Origin: Candidatus Contendobacter odensis Run_B_J11
GTDB taxonomy: Bacteria; Pseudomonadota; Gammaproteobacteria; Competibacterales; Competibacteraceae
DNA length: 64,000 bases
Assembly (NCBI RefSeq): GCF_000531125.1
Contig: NZ_CBTK010000257.1
Coordinates: 1-64,000 of the forward strand
Direction of reading: 5' to 3'
Of this stretch, positions 27,401-35,152 are shown piece by piece. Position 1 is the first letter of the stretch. Each line of letters begins with the position of its first letter. The translations under genes and the position numbers were made by a program. The notes below the pieces were generated by a model. That model was not told the DNA's origin. It did no database searches and was given only the letters and a program-made list of their open reading frames with translations.

Positions 27401-29405
27401 TCGGCTCTGGATCGCTAATCGGGGTCAGGGCAATGGCGTGAAAACCGAGGGTGTCGGCAAACACAAAGGTTTCGCCGGGATTCAGTCCGGGCAGAAAGGC
27501 CGGGTGGTGAGCGCCGGTGACGGTTTCCAGCAGATGCTTGATTTTAGGCGCAGCCAGATCTTCGGTGTAGCGGTGGTACTCGACCAACAGATCGAAACTC
27601 TGTTGCCACGCGACGCGCAACGGGTGAGTCGGTAGCACAATCAATCCCAGACAGCGCCCGGCCAGAGAGACCACTTCCAAGGTGTGAATCAGGGTTAATT
27701 CGGGGGGGCTAGTTTTCCAGACTTCATTGGCCGCCGACACATAGTCATTAAAAACTTTTGCATCGTTATAAATGATGCCCAGTGGCCCTTGACTGCCCTT
27801 GAGCCAATCAGCGAACTTGCGTGATGCTTGAATCAGCTTTTCCGCTGATAAATCACTATCAGCCGGAATAAATTCCGCTGCGCCAACTTGCGTGCCATCG
27901 GCCCGAACCCGTAATCGCCAGCGCCCCAACGCGCCGTCATGCGCAGTCCATTCTTTTGCCAGTTCAGCCAGTAATGGCGAACCAAAGACTCGTGCGATCT
28001 TATTTTCCCAGCGACAGGTGATATAGCCGTTTTTGTCATGACTAAAGATCTGCCCGTCGTAAAACTGCTTCAACAAGCGTTTATACGATTCGCCCTCCGG
28101 GACAATATGGGCCACGGCTAAGGCCAGGGTTGGATAAACCTTACCGCTACCTCTAGTGACTGTTTCTGAATTGTCTTGGCCGAAACAGAGGATGAAATCT
28201 TCGCTCTCGGTTTCACCAGCATTATCACCCAAAGCGCGAATGACTACTTGTGGTTCAAATAGCGCCTTCTCATCCAATTCATCGAAACTGTCTTGAGTGA
28301 ATACCGCTTTCTGGATTGGCTTGCCGGAATGTGAAATATGAGTTTCCGCCAATATATCCTGCTCGGTGCGAACTGAAACCACATAATCGACGGCTCCCTT
28401 AGCTAGGGTGTCTGGTTCCACGCGCCAACGAACTTCAAGGCGGGCGCGTTCCTTGGGATTATCGCCATCGGGATTGAGTAAGAGCATCAAACGCCGTTGG
28501 GTTTTTTTATTTTCCGCAGATTCGCTGTTTTCGGATAGGCCGGACCATTTTAACGGTTTGCCGGTTTTTCCACGCCAAGGCAACCAGTGAATAGATTGAA
28601 GCGCTTGTTCTTCAAATAAACCCGGATGCAGTCGGTTGAGATAGAAACCTGCTTCCTCTTCAACTCGCGCCAGCGCTTCTAAACGTGGCAGTCGTTCAGT
28701 TTCACGGAGAAAGTGGATTAGGCGATGTTCAGTTTCTTTGTCAGTAGCATCGAGCTTGAGGGTTTCTACCCGCTGTTCGGGAGTCAGGCGCACTCCTTGG
28801 ATAGGAAACAGTTTTTCGGCCAAAATAGCGGATCGATCCAAATCCTGTTCACTGGGTTTGTCGCCGATAGCGATTGGCCATAAGCCAATTTCCGGCAATC
28901 CTTTGCCGACTTCGGCTTTATCCTGAGCAGCGCGGCATAGATAAATAAAAACGCTCCAAGGAACCAAGGCGCGTTGGCGTCCGGCTCGCCAGGCTTTAGT
29001 GAGGGCTTTTTTGACAAACAGTTTGTAATTGCGCGGTAAATGATTGCGGGCTAAATCATGGGCGGTATCAAATAACTCGCGTTCATTGATTTCCCGTGCT
29101 GCGCTATAAATACCGTCCATTCCCGCACCGGCGACGGCAGAATCGACCAGCAACAGCGTAGCATCTTGTTTATCCTCACGCCATTCCACTGCCCGATCCG
29201 CAGTAATCAAGCGGTGATCAGTTTGTTCTAATTCAACCACGGCGGCAATTTGCCAACCCGTGATTTTGAAACGTAAATCTTTCGCCAAAGTACGAACTAT
29301 ATCGGGCGGCAGACAGCGAACATAAGCCATGCCGCCTAATGTGGGTCGTCCTAGCAGCTTGGTGAATGCTTTAGCGAGCAGCGGAACTGCATTGTCAGGC
29401 AACAT
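24420..29405 (-). CDS. Giant HerA/DptH-like ATPase of the putative defence operon, with a buried D...ExK motif
   Basis: From the ATG at 29405 (GGAG 7 bp upstream) the product has 1661 residues; a GTG 15 bp earlier is the alternative. Numbering below counts from that GTG. The last ~330 residues are a HerA/FtsK-type P-loop ATPase: Walker A LGLPGMGKTTC (~1350-1360), Walker B HAIIFDEAHRAAR (~1554-1565) and VVASQEAKDFD as the sensor strand. At 1105-1126, RADLL and AFIEVKFRR form a D-x(n)-ExK pattern like PD-(D/E)XK nucleases. The ~1000-residue N-terminal part is unassigned, with VLLVDSAVAGAGMDGIYSAAREI near 90. From memory, the size and layout match DptH of phosphorothioate restriction and MAD8 of MADS. 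It is the last gene of the operon, overlapping the previous gene by 11 bp. A DNA-translocating effector is inferred. Confidence 0.75.
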   Translation of the reverse strand: MLPDNAVPLLAKAFTKLLGRPTLGGMAYVRCLPPDIVRTLAKDLRFKITGWQIAAVVELEQTDHRLITADRAVEWREDKQDATLLLVDSAVAGAGMDGIYSAAREINERELFDTAHDLARNHLPRNYKLFVKKALTKAWRAGRQRALVPWSVFIYLCRAAQDKAEVGKGLPEIGLWPIAIGDKPSEQDLDRSAILAEKLFPIQGVRLTPEQRVETLKLDATDKETEHRLIHFLRETERLPRLEALARVEEEAGFYLNRLHPGLFEEQALQSIHWLPWRGKTGKPLKWSGLSENSESAENKKTQRRLMLLLNPDGDNPKERARLEVRWRVEPDTLAKGAVDYVVSVRTEQDILAETHISHSGKPIQKAVFTQDSFDELDEKALFEPQVVIRALGDNAGETESEDFILCFGQDNSETVTRGSGKVYPTLALAVAHIVPEGESYKRLLKQFYDGQIFSHDKNGYITCRWENKIARVFGSPLLAELAKEWTAHDGALGRWRLRVRADGTQVGAAEFIPADSDLSAEKLIQASRKFADWLKGSQGPLGIIYNDAKVFNDYVSAANEVWKTSPPELTLIHTLEVVSLAGRCLGLIVLPTHPLRVAWQQSFDLLVEYHRYTEDLAAPKIKHLLETVTGAHHPAFLPGLNPGETFVFADTLGFHAIALTPISDPEPKATVALLARLIGDGDNAAPTVGKSAALALAEEVRRYLYLHPDYRRIQVHALRAGDAMPVARALGKALPTVNNDEEAELPDHEQLRREEHDLCYELDLYPAAGQATELTGRFLSATVERRRSGAGSVPEEDRWFMTSVSRPGSVNLPRLRWARRDTPIPETPAHLALTFDVFTSRVVCRLLSSLPAGGVLEAHGLTLMPTREFQPGPPPHWISFIPADPKGESHPATKLLTTRQIKLHSVILQAVARHLGGNAEDWPVLLTEVDTEQANLLENLHGLCDWVITADRNAGLEYFDSPRDLPLVYDAYLIDCVPERDDLGFLQLITSTSSFDEVRHLLDGALNEMGLSSSQRNCEFLLNALRAVSGRLALRLAGLGHTPQEMIAVALVHRHCAQAGETDKVWLALTEGFFIPLDDVPELFREPDQALPGNEQRADLLHISTPKKGSGLRIAFIEVKFRRYLKTARAPDLAETMDQQIDASCRRWEQLFGPKTSALEKTVHRAWLARILRFYARKGRRHTLSEDAFQRAMREIDRLVKKETDPPALGELQRAGFVFCPEYHGRQPAEISHGGEAPLWLFGPDLLPEPGIPLSPDSTPAPTAPKTPPVNLAVLPALDKEGWRETPEWLDASSATPDPLDHPPLAGENRSQAAAAILLGHRESGDEPVIWRISIKANPHLMILGLPGMGKTTCLINLCQQLAAQHITPIVFSYHQDLDQQLAAQLPDLPLTVRYNGLGFNPMQVNGVTPTAYLDNAGQLRDIFAAIFPDLGELQLGSLREALKQSYLDQGWGPSQRGEVPAFRAFLDLLRADARTDRKLLNRLAELDDYGLFGTGGELPSLLDQNRPVLIQIHDARNDVLQRAFATFVLYNLYQTMFRRGLAPRITHAIIFDEAHRAARLKLIPTMVKECRKYGIAFVVASQEAKDFDPSLFMAVANYLALRLGEADAKLMAKTFAATDKVGLYADRIKQMPKYRGMYYGEGLRVPLNVALLAEAPNGS

Positions 29406-31203
29406 TACATGTCTCCACACGATAATGCGATTTTAATTGTTTCATGCTTTCAGCGTCATTCACCCCAATCAGCAATCCCAAATCACGCAATCGCCGCTCC
29501 AAATAAGCCTTGTTACGCAACAGCATTTCCTGGGGAATTGGTTGACCGGGCGGTTCCTGGGCAATATAAAGACCGTAGCGATCTCGCAACAATTTAATGA
29601 AGCCCTGCAAAGACAAAGATACAGGGTCTGTGGCTGTCCGGCGCAGGTGACGATGCACTAAAAACTCCAATAATGGCGTGGTGAGTACAATAGAGCGTAA
29701 ATCCATCCGACGATTTGATCCAGATTGGCTGCGTTGCACTCGGCGCTTGATGGCAAAACCATTAGGCTGATCAGTCATCAGTGCATTTTCCAGACATTTC
29801 ACGTAGTGAGTGCGTTGAAGTTTATCACCCATTAGTTCGCATAAAGTCTCAGCCAAGCGCAAAGCAGGGTTGCCCCGGCTATGACGAAGATGATGAGCTA
29901 TTTCAGGTTCAGCTATGTCTGGATCGTTTTCCAACGGTTCAGCCAAACGCTGGCAATCCTCATCCAATGCGTTTGTAATAGCATCGGATCGCGGGTGCCG
30001 TTCCTGATAGATTTCACCTAACAGGTTGATCCAGTCAGTGGCATCTGGAATGTTAGCGGGAAGGGAATCACGTAGTTTTCGATCAATCCGTACCCGGTCA
30101 TCCAGTACCCGCAGCAACATCATCAACAGCGGTAGCCGTTCAAAGCGGCGAATACCTTCCGATGTAGAACCTTCGGATAGATCACGCAATATCTTATCTT
30201 GGCCTTGGGAACAATCCACAAATAGCGGTAGGGAAATCTGTTGGGTGGCTTCAGGAACTTGACCGGTAACTTCCCAAACTGTGAGCAGACTGGTAGTGGA
30301 CAGCAGCAAGTTGGTCATTCCCACGCTGATCCCTGCCTCCAGCATTTGTAGAAAGGCTTGGCGGGGTACAACATCGCCATACGCCATGATGAATATGCTT
30401 AGGTCTTCCCGCAACGCTTCAGCGGCGCGATGCGCCAGGGGATGCCGATTAAAAATACGCTCGACATCAATACCCTTTGCTTTGAGTGGTGCGCTACCAC
30501 AGGCTTGCGCTGTACGCACAGCCAGCAGTTCATCTATACCGATATTGGTTGCATTTTCTTCAACAAAAAAATCCGAAGTTAAATTGCTGGCATTTTGACC
30601 TTGAATAAGCATCTGTTGTCCAAACAGGGTCAGCAGCGCATTATCAGAAAAACCTGCTCCAATAGCGAATTTTTCTTTCCGATTTTGGTTGCCTGATTCA
30701 AGATACTGACCAGTCTTCTGTTGATTTAGTAAAACTGTCAATAACTCAGGTACGCCACGTAGATGATTTGCTTCCTTGGGCAAATCAACCCAGCTTGACA
30801 GGTAATGAGCAGGAAAAATCCGTTGCACTTGTTCATTATGACCCAAGGCACGTCCTTTGTTTTCCAAACAATACGCCAACAATAAATCACCGAGTAGATA
30901 TTGCCCTATTGCATCGTTAAAACTACCCAAAGTTGATTCTGGTTGGACTAATCGTCTGGCGACATCAGCAATCGTCGGGGGTTTTTGAATTTTCCCTTCC
31001 TGCTGACCGAAAGTTGCGGCGAATCTACCAACACCACGACGATGACCCCAACGAGCTAGATACAGCATTGCTGGCAATAAAGCACCGACATCAAAATTCT
31101 GCGGAGTCATCGGCAAAGCTGGCAAATAATTCGCCGTCCAAAGCGCGTCAGCGCGTTGTTTGGTCAACGATTCTTCAACGATGTTGCGAGCGGTGCGTGG
31201 CAT
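29395..31203 (-). CDS. Unassigned 602-residue component of the putative defence operon (MAD7/DptG-position protein)
   Basis: I do not recognise a catalytic domain. The 602-residue product is soluble and mainly helical. Notable stretches are PQNFDVGALLPAMLYLARWGHRRGVGRF near the N-terminus, LPLFVDCSQGQDKILRDLSEGSTSEGIRRFERLPLLMMLLRVLDDRVR in the middle, and LRSIVLTTPLLEFLVHRHLRR before the basic C-terminus, which looks like a winged-helix or tether region. The start ATG 31203 has GAGG 7 bp upstream. Placed between the kinase-NTPase and the giant ATPase, it holds the position of DptG in Dpt and, as I recall, of MAD7 in MADS. A scaffold or adaptor role is inferred. By eye it and the start of the next gene are more A/T-rich than the flanking chromosome. 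Confidence 0.6.
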   Translation of the reverse strand: MPRTARNIVEESLTKQRADALWTANYLPALPMTPQNFDVGALLPAMLYLARWGHRRGVGRFAATFGQQEGKIQKPPTIADVARRLVQPESTLGSFNDAIGQYLLGDLLLAYCLENKGRALGHNEQVQRIFPAHYLSSWVDLPKEANHLRGVPELLTVLLNQQKTGQYLESGNQNRKEKFAIGAGFSDNALLTLFGQQMLIQGQNASNLTSDFFVEENATNIGIDELLAVRTAQACGSAPLKAKGIDVERIFNRHPLAHRAAEALREDLSIFIMAYGDVVPRQAFLQMLEAGISVGMTNLLLSTTSLLTVWEVTGQVPEATQQISLPLFVDCSQGQDKILRDLSEGSTSEGIRRFERLPLLMMLLRVLDDRVRIDRKLRDSLPANIPDATDWINLLGEIYQERHPRSDAITNALDEDCQRLAEPLENDPDIAEPEIAHHLRHSRGNPALRLAETLCELMGDKLQRTHYVKCLENALMTDQPNGFAIKRRVQRSQSGSNRRMDLRSIVLTTPLLEFLVHRHLRRTATDPVSLSLQGFIKLLRDRYGLYIAQEPPGQPIPQEMLLRNKAYLERRLRDLGLLIGVNDAESMKQLKSHYRVETCNVA

Positions 31204-31262
31204 AGTGTGGCCTCAAGTGAAGTTGAAAATGATGCTTAAACTGCTAACTCCTGTAAAACGAC

Positions 31263-34200
31263 CTAAAGTATTTCCCGAATCAACGTCTGCCGGCCATTCT
31301 GCAATTCCACCCGTAACCGGAATACTTGTTCTTCCTCAGCCGGATGCCAGCCATACAACTCACGCGCATCTTCTCGCGCCAAGCGCTGTGTAAAAATCTT
31401 TAGATTGGCGAAAACTCCTTCCTGGGCAATTCCAGAAATTTGCACTCCGCTTTTTAACTCCATCAGTCGCTGAAACAGTTCCAGATTGATCAGCAACGCC
31501 TCGGTACTGCCGTTACCGTAGCGATAAATCAGCCGCAAATGCGTATGCAACGTCTCCAAACCCTCGGCGCTATCCGGCAATGGCGCTTCCAGACTAAAGC
31601 GCGCCCAAGGCTTTACAACCCAAAAGGCGCTTTCAATCGGGGTTCGTGGCGTAATCCGCAACGGCGCTCCACTTTCCAGATACTGGGAATCGAAAGCGAT
31701 AGGCGGCAAATCTTCCAACCGCGCCATGCCTAAACAAAGTTCCCGACCCAGCGCGTTCAGTTCCTCGACGGAACACAACGGCGCATTGCGGAAGCAATTC
31801 AGATGACGACCATCAGCTAATTGAATCACCGCGTCCGGTTGCTCAAAATAAGCCCGGCGGCGAACTTCCGCCAAGCGATTCAGCGAATGTAGTGGCGCGT
31901 CTTTGAGCAATTGCCGATCCAGCGCTGGATTCGCCTCCAGCGCCGGATCAAATCGAACCAGTTCCGCCAGTAACTCACCTTGTCGTTGCGGAGAATGTGC
32001 ATCAAAGGCCCGTTGGTAATAGCGGGGCGGACACAATTCAGGGTTTTCATGCAACTCGGCGCAATCATGAACGCCAAACAGGATATAGGACAATGCGGCT
32101 CGCAATTCACGGGCGGTAATATGAACCTCACCGCGCTGGTGACAGGCTTGCAAAGCGTCAGTCAACCGTGATCGCAAACGCGGCCCGGATTCAGCATTCC
32201 GCAGGGTTTGCACGGAATACCAAGCGGTGCAGCGAGATTGGGCGCTGCAATTCCGGCAGGGTTGCCAATAATCAGCATCAACTCCGAGCAACCGATCCAG
32301 CAGCGCATTAAGAAAAGCAGTCGTCACCTGCTTCGATGCGCCCTCCACACCACCGACCAGAGAGCGCTGGTTGAGATCAATCAGGCGGAAACCGGGATCA
32401 AGCTTGACTTCTTCGCCCAATAAAACCTGGCGTAATTGCCGGGTCAGATAGGTTTCCTGTTCATGCGATTCAATCCATTCCAGTAACTTGCCACTGTTAA
32501 TGGCAACAATATGGACATTCTCGCGTGGATAGTCCGGTTGCTGGAAAGGCGCAAATAACTCATCGAGCAACTGATTCGCCGATCGGCCTTGCCATGCGGC
32601 GGAACCATCCAGATTGACCCGCAGCATTCGATCATTTGCCAACCGACATTCCCAAATCCGGCGTGAAGAATGAACCTCCTCAACTCCCAATTTTCGAGCC
32701 AGATGTTGCAGAAATGCGGTCTTGCCGTCGCCAGCATTGCCAAACAGGATCGCCAGATTAACGTGTCCGGCTTCAATTTCCGCCAGCAGGGTAGAATCCA
32801 GTCGGGTTTCGACATAAGTTTCGACCGCAAACGGGGAATCCAGACCACGGGTTTCGCTATTACCGTGGCGGGAACCGGGATAAGCCGACAGCAGGTTATT
32901 CAGCCAAGGTGCGGTATTGGGCGTCAGCGGCGCTGCTGGCTCCGGGGAGCCGATGAATGGCTCGGCATTCCCGTCATCCGTCCGCAATCCCCATAGAAAT
33001 TGCCGGGCCACCGCAGCATTAGCAAAGCGTTGTTCGGGCTGGGGATGAGTGGCGCGTTCCAGAAAGGGCCGCAACCGTTCATAACCGGCCAAACCCGGCC
33101 AGCTCAACCCCTGCTCCGGGCCACTCGGTACCGGTTCACAGTCGAACAGCAGGTGAAAGAAACTGGCGGCCAGTGCATAAACGTCATCGGCAGGATACAG
33201 CGTGGCCCGATTTTGCACTCCTGGACTGGCGTAACCGGGGGTGCCGCCGCGCGATAAACCACCCGCTGCGCTGGCCTTGTCGTAATCAGTCAGCACCACC
33301 GTTCCGCCCTGGACAATGATATTGCGCGGGCTGACATCGCCATGCGCCAGACCGTGTTGATGCAACTCGCCCAAACCGGCGCAGAGTTCCAGCAGCCAGC
33401 GCAACGCTAATGTTTCTGCCGAAGATTCGCCTAAATCCTCGGCGTAGAGCGGCAATACCCCAATCAAATCCTGTAACGGCATTCCCTCAATCCATTTCAG
33501 CAACGCCACAAAACCATTCGCCCGCCATTCCGGGGCAATCTCGTGAATGGTGGACAAATTGGGGTGGGTGGTATGGGCGCGAACCTGACGATACGCCCGC
33601 AAGGCCGCTTCGCCGTCCTCCTGATGACGCACGGTTTTGGCGACATAAGCTCCGAACCGTTCATCGGAATGAATATCCAGCTCCACCACTTTGAAAGTCT
33701 GGCCGATCCCGCCCGAACCCAGCCGGCTGAGGATTTTATAGCGGGAGTTCTGGAACGGAATCAGGGTGTCCTCATCCCAGTAATCCGGCGCGGGCAAATC
33801 CGGCGTGGGGAGCACGACGCCTTGCAACGCATCCAGCGCCGTCGCCAGCTCGGTCAGCGTGGCCCGCTCCGCCGGCTGCGGACGACAACCCCGCGCCAGA
33901 ACCTCCCGTGCCGCTCCCGCCAAAGGATCAACGCCGGTAAACAGCGTCGTCAGCGTGGCGCACAGCGCGTAAACATCGGCGGGCGAGGTCGCCGCCGCTA
34001 ACCCGCCAGTCAGCAGTTCCGGGGCGACATACGGCGTCATCGCCCCGAAATCCACCGTCACGGCGGAAATACTTGGCGCATCGGTCAACCGGCTCAGGCT
34101 GAAATCGGTGAACAGCGGACGGTTGTTGTGCCGCACCCGCAGACTGGCTGGCGTTATCCGCCGATGGAGCAAGGGCGGCTGGTCAGGCTGGTCGGGCTGA

Positions 34201-35132
34201 TGAAACCCGGCCAGGGCGCGGATCGCATCGCTGGCAAACGCCAGCCGGGCCGGAGGATCCCAAGTCATATCCTGAGCGCGTTGGATCAGGGTTGGGGCGG
34301 CGGGATCCACCAAGGAGAAAAAGCACAACTCGCCCGGATAGCCGTCGGCATCCTGAAAAGAATCCAGCAGGCTCGGCACGAACGGCGATTTTTGCCAGCG
34401 TTGCAGGGTATCGAACTCCCGGCGGGCCAATTCCAGCGGTTGCTTGTCGGCGCTGGCGGACAGGTCGTACAGATGCAGAATCACCCGGTCGCGGCGGGTC
34501 GGATGCTGGCCGCGGTAGCTGCGATGAAAGGCATCGGCTTTATCCGACAGCCGTTCCAGGTTGATCAGGCTGGCGAAGGTTCGCAACTCCCCGTTCAAGG
34601 TCACCTTCACCATTGGCTCCAGCAGTTGAGCCGCCTGTTCCACTTGCGCCGGGGTCAGGCGAACCGGCCCGTCCACCGTGAGCAATTCGCGCCATTCCGG
34701 CAAACCGAACACGGCCACTCCACGGACTTGGGATCGCGCTTTGCCGGCAGTTTCCAGATGCAATTCGCCTCGAGTCAATAACAGTCGGGCAGTGACGAAA
34801 CCCGGATCAAAATGCCGGCGTAACTTGCCGGCGATTCGCTTGGCCTTGGCGTTGATTCGCTCCGCTTCCGGTTCGGCAACCGGCGCCTGCTGCCGCAGAT
34901 AAGCAGCGTCCCAATGCTTAATTTCGATGACGTAGACGCCGGGTGAGCCAATGGCGATCAGATCAATCTCGTCGGAACGTGAACCAGAATGTGCGGAATG
35001 ATTCAGGTTGGAGAGCAGAATCCAGAACGCCTCGACGCTGTGCAATTTGGAGCGTAATCGATCAACGGCGATGCGCTCACTCTCATTGACGAACTCTCCA
35101 CAGGGAATAAAACGGACACCGGTCTGGTTCAT
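31263..35132 (-). CDS. NERD - pseudokinase - Ser/Thr kinase - P-loop NTPase fusion protein of the putative defence operon
   Basis: This 1289-residue protein has four parts. (1) NERD nuclease-related domain, ~15-170, with DEIDLIAIG and VIEIKHW giving D57...E70-x-K72. (2) A kinase-like domain, ~205-400, with degenerate motifs (HRRITPASL for the catalytic loop, FTDFSLSR for DFG), probably a pseudokinase. (3) A second kinase, ~464-690, with glycine loop LGSGGIGQTF, Lys499, catalytic loop HGDVSPRN (597-604), DYD at 616-618 and GTPGYASP, probably active. (4) A P-loop NTPase with ILFGNAGDGKTAFL (Walker A 798-805), a CxxCx5C cluster (959-968) and a C-terminal region reminiscent of DptF. NERD plus kinase recalls PglW of BREX type 2 and the MADS kinase. 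It starts 20 bp after the methylase gene, with AGGA 6 bp before ATG. Confidence 0.8.
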   Translation of the reverse strand: MNQTGVRFIPCGEFVNESERIAVDRLRSKLHSVEAFWILLSNLNHSAHSGSRSDEIDLIAIGSPGVYVIEIKHWDAAYLRQQAPVAEPEAERINAKAKRIAGKLRRHFDPGFVTARLLLTRGELHLETAGKARSQVRGVAVFGLPEWRELLTVDGPVRLTPAQVEQAAQLLEPMVKVTLNGELRTFASLINLERLSDKADAFHRSYRGQHPTRRDRVILHLYDLSASADKQPLELARREFDTLQRWQKSPFVPSLLDSFQDADGYPGELCFFSLVDPAAPTLIQRAQDMTWDPPARLAFASDAIRALAGFHQPDQPDQPPLLHRRITPASLRVRHNNRPLFTDFSLSRLTDAPSISAVTVDFGAMTPYVAPELLTGGLAAATSPADVYALCATLTTLFTGVDPLAGAAREVLARGCRPQPAERATLTELATALDALQGVVLPTPDLPAPDYWDEDTLIPFQNSRYKILSRLGSGGIGQTFKVVELDIHSDERFGAYVAKTVRHQEDGEAALRAYRQVRAHTTHPNLSTIHEIAPEWRANGFVALLKWIEGMPLQDLIGVLPLYAEDLGESSAETLALRWLLELCAGLGELHQHGLAHGDVSPRNIIVQGGTVVLTDYDKASAAGGLSRGGTPGYASPGVQNRATLYPADDVYALAASFFHLLFDCEPVPSGPEQGLSWPGLAGYERLRPFLERATHPQPEQRFANAAVARQFLWGLRTDDGNAEPFIGSPEPAAPLTPNTAPWLNNLLSAYPGSRHGNSETRGLDSPFAVETYVETRLDSTLLAEIEAGHVNLAILFGNAGDGKTAFLQHLARKLGVEEVHSSRRIWECRLANDRMLRVNLDGSAAWQGRSANQLLDELFAPFQQPDYPRENVHIVAINSGKLLEWIESHEQETYLTRQLRQVLLGEEVKLDPGFRLIDLNQRSLVGGVEGASKQVTTAFLNALLDRLLGVDADYWQPCRNCSAQSRCTAWYSVQTLRNAESGPRLRSRLTDALQACHQRGEVHITARELRAALSYILFGVHDCAELHENPELCPPRYYQRAFDAHSPQRQGELLAELVRFDPALEANPALDRQLLKDAPLHSLNRLAEVRRRAYFEQPDAVIQLADGRHLNCFRNAPLCSVEELNALGRELCLGMARLEDLPPIAFDSQYLESGAPLRITPRTPIESAFWVVKPWARFSLEAPLPDSAEGLETLHTHLRLIYRYGNGSTEALLINLELFQRLMELKSGVQISGIAQEGVFANLKIFTQRLAREDARELYGWHPAEEEQVFRLRVELQNGRQTLIREIL

Positions 35133-35152
35133 CTGACTTCCTACCTTTTTGA

